Assembly: GCA_030248065.1 (NCBI GenBank)
Contig: JASAMV010004351.1
Coordinates: 1-64,000, forward strand
Length of the DNA stretch: 64,000 nucleotides
Origin: Rhynchonema sp. JSB1_4
Taxonomy: Eukaryota > Nematoda > Chromadorea > Monhysterida > Xyalidae
Direction: 5' to 3'
Shown here one piece after another: positions 11,801 to 22,991 of the stretch. Below the pieces are notes generated by a model. It saw only the letters and a program-made list of their open reading frames with translations. It had not been told where the DNA came from and ran no database searches. Position numbers and translations under genes: made by a program. Position 1 is the first letter of the stretch, and the number at the start of each line of letters is the position of its first letter.

Positions 11801-14800
11801 GTGAAGCAATGCTTTGAGCGACTGAAGTTGTGATGGCAAGCTATTCAGAAGCTGTTGTAATCCTATCTACGTGTTACCTGACCTTCAACTTATTTGGGGT
11901 TTCTGCACCGTTCGTTCCAATTTGTGCAAAAATTCACTTTTTTCTGGAACGAAAAGTCGCTCTATAGTAAGTTTTTAATTTCGTTGCCTCACGCAGTTTT
12001 ACAGACGCAGAGAAACTCGCGTTCGAAGTCGAGGCAGGCAGCAAGCTCAACACACAGTGAACAAGCCACGCAGCTGACACACACAGCTTGTGTGACTGAA
12101 ACATTCGAAACGCACGCGAGCCAGCTGCGTGGCTTGTTGATTGTGTGTTGAGCTTGTTGCCTGCTTCGACTTCGAACGGGAGTTTCCCTGCGCCTGTAAA
12201 AATGCATGAGGCAATGAAATCGGAAATTTACTATACCAAGAGATAGCGAATCTCCAGGAAGCTTAAACTTTGTGCGTGACATAGGTTGTCGGAATGCTTT
12301 CCAACGGTATGTAACAATATGTCCTGCTACCCTTCCTTCGGTTATGTCCCGAGCCCTTTAATAAACTTATGCTTTCAAAATTGTCCACTGAGCTGGGTAA
12401 CGGTCAGACTGGAGGTATGAAGTTCGTACAAATTCAGCTCGGCTACAAACTGTGAAAATTCATGGATATAATCTCGGATAAATGCTCACTCTCGTCATCC
12501 AGGGGTACTAGCTGTCAACCTCAGGCACGCATCTGCATTGAATCAATTTGACAAGTGTGTCAAACTGCAAAACATCTCTCTTTCTTTTGTATGGTTCAAC
12601 CGTCCGCATGGCTTCAATATGATTCGCAATGTTTTTAGTATTCATGCTTATTTATCTGCGTGTTTCTTATCAACAATGTGCACTTTTGCTCATGAAACCT
12701 CGTTATCTAATGTTTCGCATTTCGTCAATACCATATAGACAATTGGTCCACAAAAATGCGGCCATAGCCTTGCAATATTTCAAATGGCAGAAAATTACTT
12801 TCAAAACACTTCATTTGATTGGCATTAAACTTTCTGAATGTGCGCTGCCATATCCAAAGAAATGTTGTTTTCTATCGACCACTTCCAATTTATGGCTCTC
12901 GGTCAGAACAACGCCCTCAGCAATGACATCACAGCTTGGATAAAGAAAAGATCAAGTGGAAAGACCAATTCGCCTGACATACATAAGAGCACCTACTCTC
13001 GCATTCTGCAATTTGGATTTGCCTAATATGCGAAACATTCTGTTTGTTGTTTTCTGGGACGTGCTACAAACCTTCTTGTAGGATTACAAAAGCACACTTG
13101 TCAACTGCATTGGAGCACTCAACCATTTCGAGAATACAGTGGCCATTATTCGGCCAATAGGCTTTGTCCGTTATCATGTATGGCCATTAATTACACGGGA
13201 AGTGCGTGACCAAGACAAGGATTAGCGCTGCAACCATATGTACATGCTGTATGGCAGCCAGCTCAAGCGTTGGTATTTTGGGTGGTGATGGCTTGGTGGT
13301 GGCTCACTTGAGCACATCATGTATGCTCATGTACATATTCCTCTCAATTTGCTTACACCGCATGCTTCACAAAATGTTTTGCTCAGCCTTACATCGAAAT
13401 TGGTAAAAACACAATCTTAGTGCGTATACGTATAGTATCGTGCCCACATTCTGATGGGGTCTGGGGTTTATAGAAAAGCCAAAGTGCTGCATTCTTCTTA
13501 GGTTTTCCATTTGTATCGAGCAACATTCCAGCAAACTCAAGTGTCGTGTCCGCGTGCTTGTTCTAAGTTCGGCTTTCTGCCCATGCCGACACAAGCAGTG
13601 GAACTGGGTCTACCATTTGTGCAGGTGCTTAACGTATTGGTTTGGTCAGTGCTGGTTTGTGTATGTACATGTATGGCGATTGTCAGCCCTTACGAGCAGG
13701 TAACGGCCGTTCTGTTTACATTAGCCAAACCAAGGTGAATATGGTTGCTTGTGGTCCAACACCGACATGTAGAGCAGTCAAAATGTGTGTTTTCGCACGC
13801 ACACGTTGTTGCGGTGTGTGTTTGTTTGTTTTGGCTTCGACTCAACCCCCTGAATCACTTGGTGCTTTGGCCGCGAACAAAAGCTTGAATGCGATAAGCA
13901 TGTTGTGTCCATTTTCGGCTTAGGAATAAGCTACATGCCGGTTTGCCCAGCATTTTTTGGCCAGACCAAATCGCTAGCATTTTAAAAACACACCAGTCTT
14001 GCTTAATGTACATTCGTTGTTGGAACATTTCTAAGCAATTCGTAGACAATACTGTCTAGCCGCTTAGTTTTGTGAATGGTAATTACAAAATTTCTTTATT
14101 TCCAACAGTAAAATTCCTTGTGCCAGTGGCCAACAACTACGCACCTGATTACGTATGCGGCGCCAACAGCTCCGTATTGGATACATAGTACCCCAGCCAG
14201 GCCTATTCTATCCAAAGCGCGCCCAAATTCCCAATTTTTTTCAAATCCCCTGAATTTTTCACTTTCTGCAAGAGTCTGTTTGAGGTCAACGTGAAAATGG
14301 CTCATGTTGAACTCTCTCCCTACCCCCCGGAGTTTCTTTACATGAGCAAGACTGTGTGTACATGCTTGATGTATCCCAGCACACGGGGTCTATTTGTGGC
14401 AATGCAAGTAATTGCAGCAATGAAGTCAGTAGGCATAGCAGCCCTCGTCATGACCTATCATCGTATAGACATCACGAGCTGTTTATGTGTCGTGCACTCG
14501 CACCCCCGTGCCTATATGTTGCTGCCGGCTGCTGCTGTTCCGGTTTTTTCCTCATTCGCCGAGCGCAACATGCAGGATATCTCCCCGCCAGTCGAGCCCC
14601 CCCAACCATCTATCTGTCCCTGCACCTGAAGTAGTCCCGACCGATCCTGCTTGGTGCAACAAGGCCATATGTTGAATGTTGGCATTATCTAGCCCCCATG
14701 ATCACATGAATGTGCAAATCTGGCCTGTTGGCTTTTGCTTGACCGGTAACATTGTGCACACGCATGTGTATGGGTTTATACTAGTTTTTTCGTAAGGTGT

Positions 14801-17800
14801 GTTTTTCGGACATGATACATGCACATCTATCGTGTTTTGTTTAGTTTCCATGATGGCTTGTTTGTTCTGTGGTAATAAAATGTGTTTGGTGTGAACATGA
14901 TAATTTTCACTTTTTATGACGTGTGTTACGCAAACAGAATTATTCCTTCGTGGTTACCATTCATATGTTTTGGTTTATTTGTCTGGAATCGGTTGAGCAA
15001 ATCTAGAAATTCCGAAGATTTATCAGCTTGCCAATTCCAAACATCCGGCGAAACATCCAAACATACGAATTTTTCTTGCATTTTTCTGTGTTTTATCGCA
15101 TTATTTTGTCTCTGTCTGTCCAGGCCATTATCAGCCGACGCGTTGGTAATTTCGCAAATCGAAAACACATTTCTAAGCACTTGTTTGTGTGCGTTTGTTT
15201 GCATAAGTCAGTCAGAAAGTGGCAGAAAATCGTGGCCTGCGGCCGCAGCGCCCCGCCCCAGACCTTGCATTCCAGAGCATATGCGGCACTCTCAATATCT
15301 TATTTGTTAATTTATTATAGTTTTACGTGCGCGTTTAAAATGTGGATATTTATATATGTAGCACTATTGGGACCGGCATCGTACCGATAGTATTTATTCA
15401 ATAGTCGGTGACTCACTGATGTACTAGGTGCGTTGGTACCGAAGATGCTTTCTGGTGCCACTACTGTATGGTATATGTGTAAAGTTTCGACCCTCATTTC
15501 TCATGAACTGAACGACTGCAAATTGTACAATTAGTGCCACTTCCAGGAGCACCAGTTGCACTACGCTTATCGGACACAAACATCACCGCGACATCCACCG
15601 ATCGCGTCGGATCCATCTCGAAGGCGACGTGCATTCGTGCCCATTTATGCATCGATGTTGGCTCAACAACACGGTATGTGGGTGGGATGGGACGGGGTTA
15701 GGATTGGATGATGTTTGGAAACTGACATAGATTTAACAAGTACTATTGAAGAACAAGAAGCATTGTGACTGTAAACCAGTAGAAATGACGATAGATAATG
15801 AACACAATTGTCAACAGCGCCCTCACAGGTTCAGATGTACTGTAGTTATAGAGGTTCCAAATCGACATAGAGGTTTGACCATACAAATCCTGGGGGTAAT
15901 AGAGAAGTAACCAGAAGGACGAAGCAATTCACGTTAGATTTTCATGTTTTTCTAACAGGATTTCCCCCACCCCCCCCGGGCGTTCGCTCCCCCCCGCCCC
16001 TGGAGGTGCAAAAACTCAAATAAATAAATAAAAATAAACCACTTCACTAACGTGGACAGATTAACAAAAGCGCAAAGCGTAATGTCTTATTATAGCGTGA
16101 TGTTTCATCACTGCACAGGTACATCACCGGGCATGAACGGTCATCTAATCGGTGGTGGTGGGTCGGACACCATAGATGGCACAATGACCACACGTCTGCC
16201 AATGAATGGCACAATGCCTCATCATATTGGCAGCACCTATGAACACAACAACAATGCCTCTGACTACAAGTACACATTCGATCACACGACACGACCCAGC
16301 ACTGCACGACAACCATCGACTAATGTTTCATCCGTCAATGATGTGCCCATGATGGTCGGCAATGCGCATGTCGCCTTTGATGAGCAGGTTGGAGCAGCAG
16401 GCTGCACCCTAAATAACTTGAGGTTCTTTGTCCAGGCAGTTTTTGAAACTCCTCTACGCGCAGAATGTATTGTTACCTCATGTTGGGCTTAGTGCACTTG
16501 AGGAGGCTTAATCGATGTCGAGGTATAGTTCTAAACCACCATGCGTGATGAGCTTTAGGACCCAACATTGAAACATCACACAGGACGTCGTGTTTGATGA
16601 CAATGGCCAAATTCTGGGTGGTTCACTGCGAGCACTCATCAAACGGTTCATTCCACGGCGGGACTACTGCCCGGACAAGTCATACATTTTCACGTTCCTG
16701 TTGAACGCCCGAATATTTGTGCCCCCGGCCGAGATATTGCATCAAATGTTACAGGTATACTCTATGTTGTGACTAATGCTACCGTGGTTAAAACGAAATC
16801 GCAGACTCTGCCCATATTGCTGATCTTATTCCAGAGTTGCATGTTCGAGCAGAACTGTGACAGTGACAACTTCAAGAAGGAGCGACGAACGCGGTTTTTT
16901 CAGGTATATGGACTTCAAATCAAAATCGATGTTGATCAAAAACTGTTTTAACATATATAAAATCGATTTTGCAGAATATTCTGCGCGTTGCCAAAGAGTG
17001 GACGGAGTCATTTCCGTACGATTTTGTTGACGAAACGATGATGCAGAGATTGAAGCAACTGTTGAGTCTTTGTGCGGCCGATCAGTCCAGTCACGGTCAT
17101 TGCAATGCGCTCGTCAGGAATCTGCAGACAAAAGTGAGCCTGACAAAACTGATGTTTCATCACAATCTCCGTTCAACGATAAAATCTGTGTGAAATTTGC
17201 CAGCTGACCAAACTGGAGCGATACGAACGCGCATTGAAGGACATCTCGAGTGAAGTCACCCATCATCTCTGGCCGTCCGAACATTTTGTGAGTTTGTCTG
17301 CTACTGCGCCATGTTTGGTACTAATTATTTGAGTGGATCACTCCATTGGACAACCTACAAATGTCCCCAATGGGCATGATGACGAAGGTCCATCTCTTGG
17401 AGAAATGAAAACGGGAAAGGGAACCACACATTTGCCATGGCAGAAGTCATGCTTGTTATTACCGTGTGGTTGGTGGAAAATCTCATTTAAGCTTATCCTT
17501 AGACTAAACTTACCGGTACATACAGTAGGTTTAGGCCTCATGAGTCCGGTGAAGCATAGGCGCATCGTAACACCGTCAATAGGCACCTTTTACACTCGCA
17601 ACCATCACTCCAGCACGGTATCACACTGGTGTGTGACTCAGCAGCGGTGCTCGCCCGTCAGCTGACGCACATCGAATTGGAACGACTTGGCATGATTGGC
17701 ACGGCCGAATTCGTCGAATATTTTGGCACGGCCGATGTCGCCGTCCCAAACGGTTAGGTTTAAAGTGACTCTACAATTGATCGTTGACCGCGTTTGTTTG

Positions 17801-20800
17801 CAGTCATTTATTCAGAAAATGAAGACTAGGTATCAGAAACCCAGATTTAGGAAATAGATTTTCAAGTCGTTGCTTTGTGATGTTTCACGGAGCCCACACA
17901 TTTTTACAGGAGGGGAAAAATGAAAAAAGTTTGAGGCAGGCCTGTGCGAAACACAAGGTAATCCAATAGAAGATATTTTCAGCGTTTTATGCTCAGACGT
18001 TTTTCTGTTAAACGAGGTATAAAGCATTGTGGGAAACGCCATGTGTGATAAATAATAAACGAAACACTCCAAAAAATCAAGCCTTTTTAAAGCACCCTTT
18101 TACTCTAGCATAATTTTAAGCATCTGTGGTGAATGAAATAAGTTGTCAATTAGAAATAAAAATCGTCTAATTATCTAGTATTCAGGATGTGCTTTTCGTT
18201 TTTCAAGACCCTACACAGCTCACACAGTGTTTACCACAACATGCGCAAGGCAGCCATTCAGACCACGCACAGCGCACACAAAACGACAACACACAGCCGG
18301 CCGGGGATAATGTTTCAGCTTTGTGTGTGTGCGCTGTGGGAATGGGTGCCTTGCGCATGTTGTGGTAAACATTGTGTGAGCTGTGTAGGGTTTTGAAAAA
18401 CGAAAAGCACATCCTAAATACTAGATAATTAGACGATTTTTATTTCTAATTGACAACTTATTTCATTCACCACAGATGCTTAAAATTATGCTAGGGTAAA
18501 AGGGTGCTTTAAAAAGGCTTGATTTTTTGGAGTGTTTCGTTTATTATTTATCACACATGGCGTTTCCCACAATGCTTTATATCTCGTTTAACAGAAAAAC
18601 GTCTGAGTATAAAACGCTGAAAATATCTTTTATTGGATTAGCTTGTGTTTCGCACAGGCCTGTCTCAAACTTTTTTCATTTTTTCTCCTCCTGTAAAAAT
18701 GTGTGGGTTCCGTGAAACATCACAAAGCAACGACCTGAAAATCTATTTCCTAAATCTGGGTTTCTGATACCTAGTCTTCATTTTCTGAAAAAATGACTGC
18801 AAACAAACGCGGTCAATGATCAATTGTAGAGTCACTTTAAAGGGCTCGGGACATAACCGAACGAAAGGTAGCAGGACATATTGTTACATACCGTTGGAAA
18901 GCATTCCGACAGTCTATGTCACGCACAAATTTTAAGCTCCTTGGAGATTCGCTATCTCTTGGTAGAGCGACTTTTCGTTCCAGAAATAAGTGAATTTTTG
19001 CACAAATTGGAACGACCGGTGCAGAAACCCCAAATGAGTTAAAGGTCAAGTAACACGTGGATACGATTGCAACAGCTTCTGAATAGCTTATCATCACAAC
19101 TTCAGTCGCTCAAAGCATTGCTTCACACGGTGAGGGTGCGAAACGTTCCAAAAATGGGCCTTATTTTTCGAGAACACAAGTTTGTCCCTAAATTTTGAGG
19201 CCACGCTTAGCGCTGCGGAAATAAAAATGCAATGGGGAAATAGAGCATCGTCGAAAGTACCAGAAAATAAGGTTTTTAAATTTTTTAACTCATAGCTAGC
19301 TCTGTGACAGGCCTAAAAATCCATTAAATTGCCGCTAAATTAGTTGGTTACATTCATCGCCATAATTTTGACACATAATGGCCACAGATTGTATCGGCTT
19401 CGAAACAAAAAAATGAGAGAAACGTCTGGTTTAACAACCTATCAAGGTCCGAAGACCCCAAGGTCTACAGATCTCTATGGGCAGTCATACTAACCTGAAT
19501 ACGATATTCAGCTATAAATGCTTATTGTTAATAGCTATTGCAAATGTAATAGCACCAAACAATGTATCTTGAGAGTAGCTTTCGAACGATATATGACAAG
19601 CCCCAATAAATTTTTACGCTTAAGGGCAGAGGCTAAAAAATTGCTTTTTTGACGATTCTGGAATGAACCGTCACGTCACCGTGTGCGATTTCGGAATTTT
19701 GACCGTTTCGTGTCCATAGTAAGAACTAGTATGGGCATGTCATATATCGTTCGATAGCTACATTGAAGCTACATCGTTTGATGCTATCAAACGTGCAATA
19801 ATTTTGAACAGTAACGACTTATAGCTAAATATCTTATTTAGGCTGGCAGGGCTGCAGCAGCCGGACCATGGGGTTTGATGCTTTGAAACTCGTCTAGATT
19901 GTTGGACTGGGCGTTTATCTGACTTTCTCGTTTCCAATGCAATGCAATACGTAGCTTATTTACATCACATTTCTGTCAATGAGTGCAACTATGCAGTTTA
20001 GGGGCAATTTTTAGGTCTTTTTCGGCCTGTCACGCCGCTATCTAAGTGTTTCCAAATTTAAAAACCTTATTTTCTGGTACTTTCGAAAATGCTCTATTTT
20101 TCTATTGCATTTTCATTTTTGCAACACAAAGCGCGGCCTCAAAATTTAGAGACAAACTTGTGTGTTCGAAAAATGTGGCCGATTTTTGGAACATTTCACA
20201 CCCTCACCGAGTAAAGCAATGCTTTGAGCGACTGAAGTTCTCATGATAAGTTATCTAGAAGCTGTTGTAATCCTATCCACGTGTTACTTGACTTTCAACT
20301 CATTTGGGGTTTCTGCACCGGTCGTTTCAATTTGTGAAAAAATTCACTTTTTTCTGGAACGAAAAGTCGCTCTACCAAGAGATAGGGAATCTCTAAGGAG
20401 CTTAACATTTGTGCGTGACATATAATGTCACAGTGCTTTCCAACGATGTATAACACTGCGCTCTGCTGCCCTTCCTTCGGTTGTGTCCCGAGCCCTTTAA
20501 AGCACGCAAAAGTAAGTGTTTTGAAGCACTGTGACGAGCACCGGTGTATTAGCACTGACGATGACCTTACATATCAACACATCGATTGTCTGTCAAAGTG
20601 GGTTGATACTTCACAATCGTCTGATGGTCACATGCAGGCACGAACGAGCCCCCACTGCCGACCGAGCAAGTTGCAGCGGCCAGGGCACATCGACCACGCA
20701 ATATTGCGCACTACGCTGATTGGTCGAATAGATTGACTATGCTTGTGTCGAGTGAGATTCTCAAGGTTTGACCTATTTAAGAGCATGACCTCCTGAAGCA

Positions 20801-22230
20801 ACTTTCGCTATACCAAGAATCAATCACCAACTTTGATATCGAACTTTGCGTCCCGATGAAACTTGCATTGGCCAATCACTCAAGACCAAGAGCGTCATGA
20901 TTGAAAAACCTGCACTATGCAATTGCAGCATCTCAAAAAACGACATCGTGTGAAGATGCTGGAGTACTTCATCGACGTGGCCAAGGAATGCTTCAACATC
21001 GGTAACTTCAACTCGTTGATGGCCATTGTGGCCGCCATTGATGCACCGCCGATTGCCAGACTCAGCAGAACGGTTGGTGCGCTTGCCTCATTCATAAAGG
21101 AAATGTTGCATTTGTACAAGCAGTGATGTTCTGCTGTATTCGCACTGACGATGGCCTGATGCACCGCCTGTCTGTGTGTACAGGTCTAAACAGGCAACCA
21201 AAAACCACGCTGCACAACTCAGCCACATCAGAATAATGTTTCAGTGGTCTCGCGTTTCATCGCAGTCTCAATGGGATGTGATCCGTCACCAGTGCGATCC
21301 AACGGGCAATTTCTCATCCTATCGATCCACATTCAAAGCGGCCGTGTGGCGCGCCGATGGCACGCTGAACAATGTGAAACATCAGCCGGCCAGCGTTGCT
21401 AACAGCAACCAGAATGAAACATCAGCTGCGCGAGTCGTTGTGCCGTTTTTCAGTCTGGAGCTCAAAGATTTGACTGTCAGACATCACAAATGCAGACGAC
21501 GCCTGCCGAATGGACATCTGAACTTTGCGGTTTGTGCATTTCTGTTGAAATTTCAAGAATGACCATATCAAACTTGAATTGACCCTGGTTACGTGACTTT
21601 TATTGTATTAGGGCGGACTTGAGTGCAATCGGGAAACCGGAATCCGGAAATGTGTTGTCTTTTTGTACGCAAATTACTTCCGGTTTCCGGATTCCGAAGT
21701 TAACCTAAGTTCGCCCTTAAAAATGAGATTTACTGGAGGTCACTGATTTTGACCTGCAATGTAAAGTTGTCTCAGGTTGCACCAATAATTCTCGAAGCAC
21801 CCTATTTAGAAAAGTCTCATGCCAAAGGCCGATCTAATTCGATCATCGATTCTGATTCCGGTCATGGAATTTGATTTTCATCCGTGTAATCTCTTTGCTA
21901 TCACTGACCGTTTGTAAATGCCTAAATTGATGCTGCAGATGTTCACGGCGTTCGGGGACGCTGTTCATCAACTGCAACGTTGGAAACATGTTGATTGTAC
22001 ATTCGACCGTCATTCACAGCTGTTGCAATATGTGCTCACAACCACTACCTTCTCGGATAGAGGTGGGATCTAGGCCCCTGGTCCAATCCAGTGAAACATC
22101 ACGTTGTTTTCACATTGCAGCCCTACAACTTGCGTCGTTCGAATGCGAACCGCCCGAGAGCACCGGCGAAAAGGAGCTGCACAAGAAACTCAAGTTTGTT
22201 CACTGTCGGCTTTCAAATATTTTGTGCTAA
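8889..22230 (+). CDS. RASGEF1-family Ras/Rap guanine nucleotide exchange factor
   Basis: The product should catalyse GDP release from a Ras/Rap-type GTPase at membranes. Fourteen exons give 709 codons plus stop with every phase closing: 8889-9104, 9435-9539, 15547-15673, 16119-16387, 16584-16754, 16835-16903, 16975-17133, 17204-17287, 17614-17752, 20638-20765, 20929-21072, 21245-21529, 21939-22062, 22121-22230. The RasGEF-N (REM) domain begins near residue 240 (GGSLRALIKRF, then DYCPDKSYIFTFLL). The CDC25 catalytic domain runs from about residue 405, with QLTHIELERLGMIG, then ECFNIGNFNSLMAI, then VVVPFFSL. The end (residues about 670-700, LASFECEPPE) matches the RASGEF1 carboxyl end closely. 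Vertebrate members are about 470 residues, so this one has an N-terminal Ser/Asn/His-rich extension of about 240. The ATG at 8889 is the first in-frame start I can support; earlier exons may exist. Introns 9540-15546 and 17753-20637 hold large palindromic elements. Confidence is high for residues about 240 onward, lower for the first three exons. Confidence 0.88.
10475..12357 (+). mobile_element. TTAA-flanked long-inverted-repeat element, family B copy 1
   Basis: TTAA lies at both edges (10471-10474 and 12358-12361). The ends are AGGGCTCGGGACA and its complement, and the inverted arms run about 430 bp (10475 to about 10905, against about 11640 to the right end). The unique middle has no protein-coding frame that I recognise. 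A 269-bp MITE (11965-12233) interrupts the right arm. TTAA duplication is the hallmark of piggyBac-type insertion, so this looks like a non-autonomous member. It lies in the long intron of the RASGEF1-type gene. A second copy, in the opposite orientation, is at 18841-20496. Confidence 0.85.
11965..12233. mobile_element. 269-bp palindromic MITE nested in family B copy 1
   Basis: This element is absent from the matching site of the other copy (near 20372), which reads straight through CTCTACCAAG. The insertion is therefore defined exactly, with a TA duplication at 11963-11964 and 12234-12235. The left end, TAGTAAGTTTTTAATTTCG, and the right end are inverted copies over about 115 bp, so almost the whole element folds into one hairpin. 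It begins with GTAAG shortly after its edge, a string that could act as a splice donor if it landed in a gene. Confidence 0.88.
15958..16040. repeat. poly-C and AATA low-complexity tract
   Basis: A C-rich run (about 15963-16003, with long stretches of C broken by CGGGCGTTCG) is followed by an AATAAATA-type run up to about 16037. It lies in the intron before the exon at 16119. I see no function for it. Confidence 0.8.
17764..18836. mobile_element. 1.07-kb near-perfect palindrome, TTAA-flanked (family A)
   Basis: TTAA flanks both sides (17760-17763 and 18837-18840). The left end AGTGACTCTACAATTGATC is repeated inverted at the right end, and complementarity runs with few mismatches nearly to the centre (about 18300). 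The two arms can be read side by side, for example GCACATCCT against AGGATGTGC near 18187 and 18411. Only about 100 bp at the centre are less well matched. There is no coding frame. The element sits in the intron 17753-20637 of the RASGEF1-type gene, only 7 bp after the splice donor, and it touches family B copy 2 through one shared TTAA. Confidence 0.9.
18841..20496 (-). mobile_element. TTAA-flanked long-inverted-repeat element, family B copy 2
   Basis: This is an inverted copy of 10475-12357 without the 269-bp nested insertion. The terminal AGGGCTCGGGACA and its complement are present, with TTAA at 18837-18840 (shared with family A) and 20497-20500. Sequence agreement with copy 1 appears high throughout by eye, including the internal unique part, so both derive from one source element. 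No transposase is seen. It lies within the RASGEF1-type gene intron. Confidence 0.87.
20534..20575 (+). repeat. intronic short repeat, copy 1 (partial)
   Basis: It contains GCACTGACGATGACC, the left half of the seven-copy intronic repeat, in sense orientation to the RASGEF1-type gene (intron 17753-20637). The right half is missing or diverged. Confidence 0.55.
21132..21185 (+). repeat. intronic short repeat, copy 2
   Basis: It reads TTCGCACTGACGATGGCC, then CACCGCCTGTCTGTG and ACAGG, in sense orientation in intron 21073-21244 of the RASGEF1-type gene. Both halves of the repeat are recognisable. Confidence 0.7.
21611..21716. mobile_element. 106-bp MITE with GGGCGGACTT ends
   Basis: The terminal inverted repeats are GGGCGGACTT and AAGTTCGCCC, with inner inverted CCGGAATCCGG-type arms; TTA lies on each side. 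It is in intron 21530-21938 of the RASGEF1-type gene. A longer relative is at 59087-59652. Confidence 0.75.
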
Positions 22231-22991
22231 ATATAGTACGTACTTTCATGGTTTTACCAGCAATAGCGATACAAAGAAGCACTACCTAATTACAGGCAGG
22301 AGTTGCAATGGACGCGGTAACGTGAGCAACAGATTCCATTTCGAAAACCAAACACAAGTCCGCTCTCTTCCATTTTCGGTCTACCAATCCGATTCCTGTT
22401 TTTGGGCTGTTTGCACTCAGGCTACGTCATTAACTTTTGTTTTGTTCTCAAATGTTGCTAAAATGGTATTTTGCAATTGTACATTTTCAATGGTATCCGT
22501 TATTTATTTGTTGCTAATCCGTCTGACTTTGTTTACCCGCGGTGCATATGTACATTATAAACCAGTACGAATGATAACCAAAACAGCATACCAGAAATTC
22601 CACGTTGTGCAAAATAGTTGAATTGTTCTGTTCATGTACATAAAGGTGCCATTATGAAATTTGTAGTACGATATACATTTTTATCAATATTTGAACGTGT
22701 TCAAGAATCTGCATGCATGGCAAAATTCTACGTCTGAAATAAATAAAGCAAGTCAAAATCGGGAGATCGTGTTCGGTTATGATCATGCTGTCTTCCTAGT
22801 CCGTTGTCGTTGGTCGGCGGTAGGAAAAAGAGGTTCGATTTTGTTGCCACTGAAATACAGACCTACGTACATGAGTTTTTGATTCCGTGGTCAAAACGGC
22901 AGGTAATATGAGCTTGCTAGTGCCAACTACCCAGGCCGGGGCATCAAACATCGAATCGGTGATCGGACTGAATCTGTCTCGGTCACGGGAC

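Noticed and set aside
14571..14640. Possible exon after AACATGCAG in the long RASGEF1-type intron
   Set aside because: It reaches a stop after 18 codons and lacks a usable donor.
18187..18410. Paired 69-codon open frames on both strands with nearly the same protein
   Set aside because: They are mirror products of the family A palindrome, not genes.
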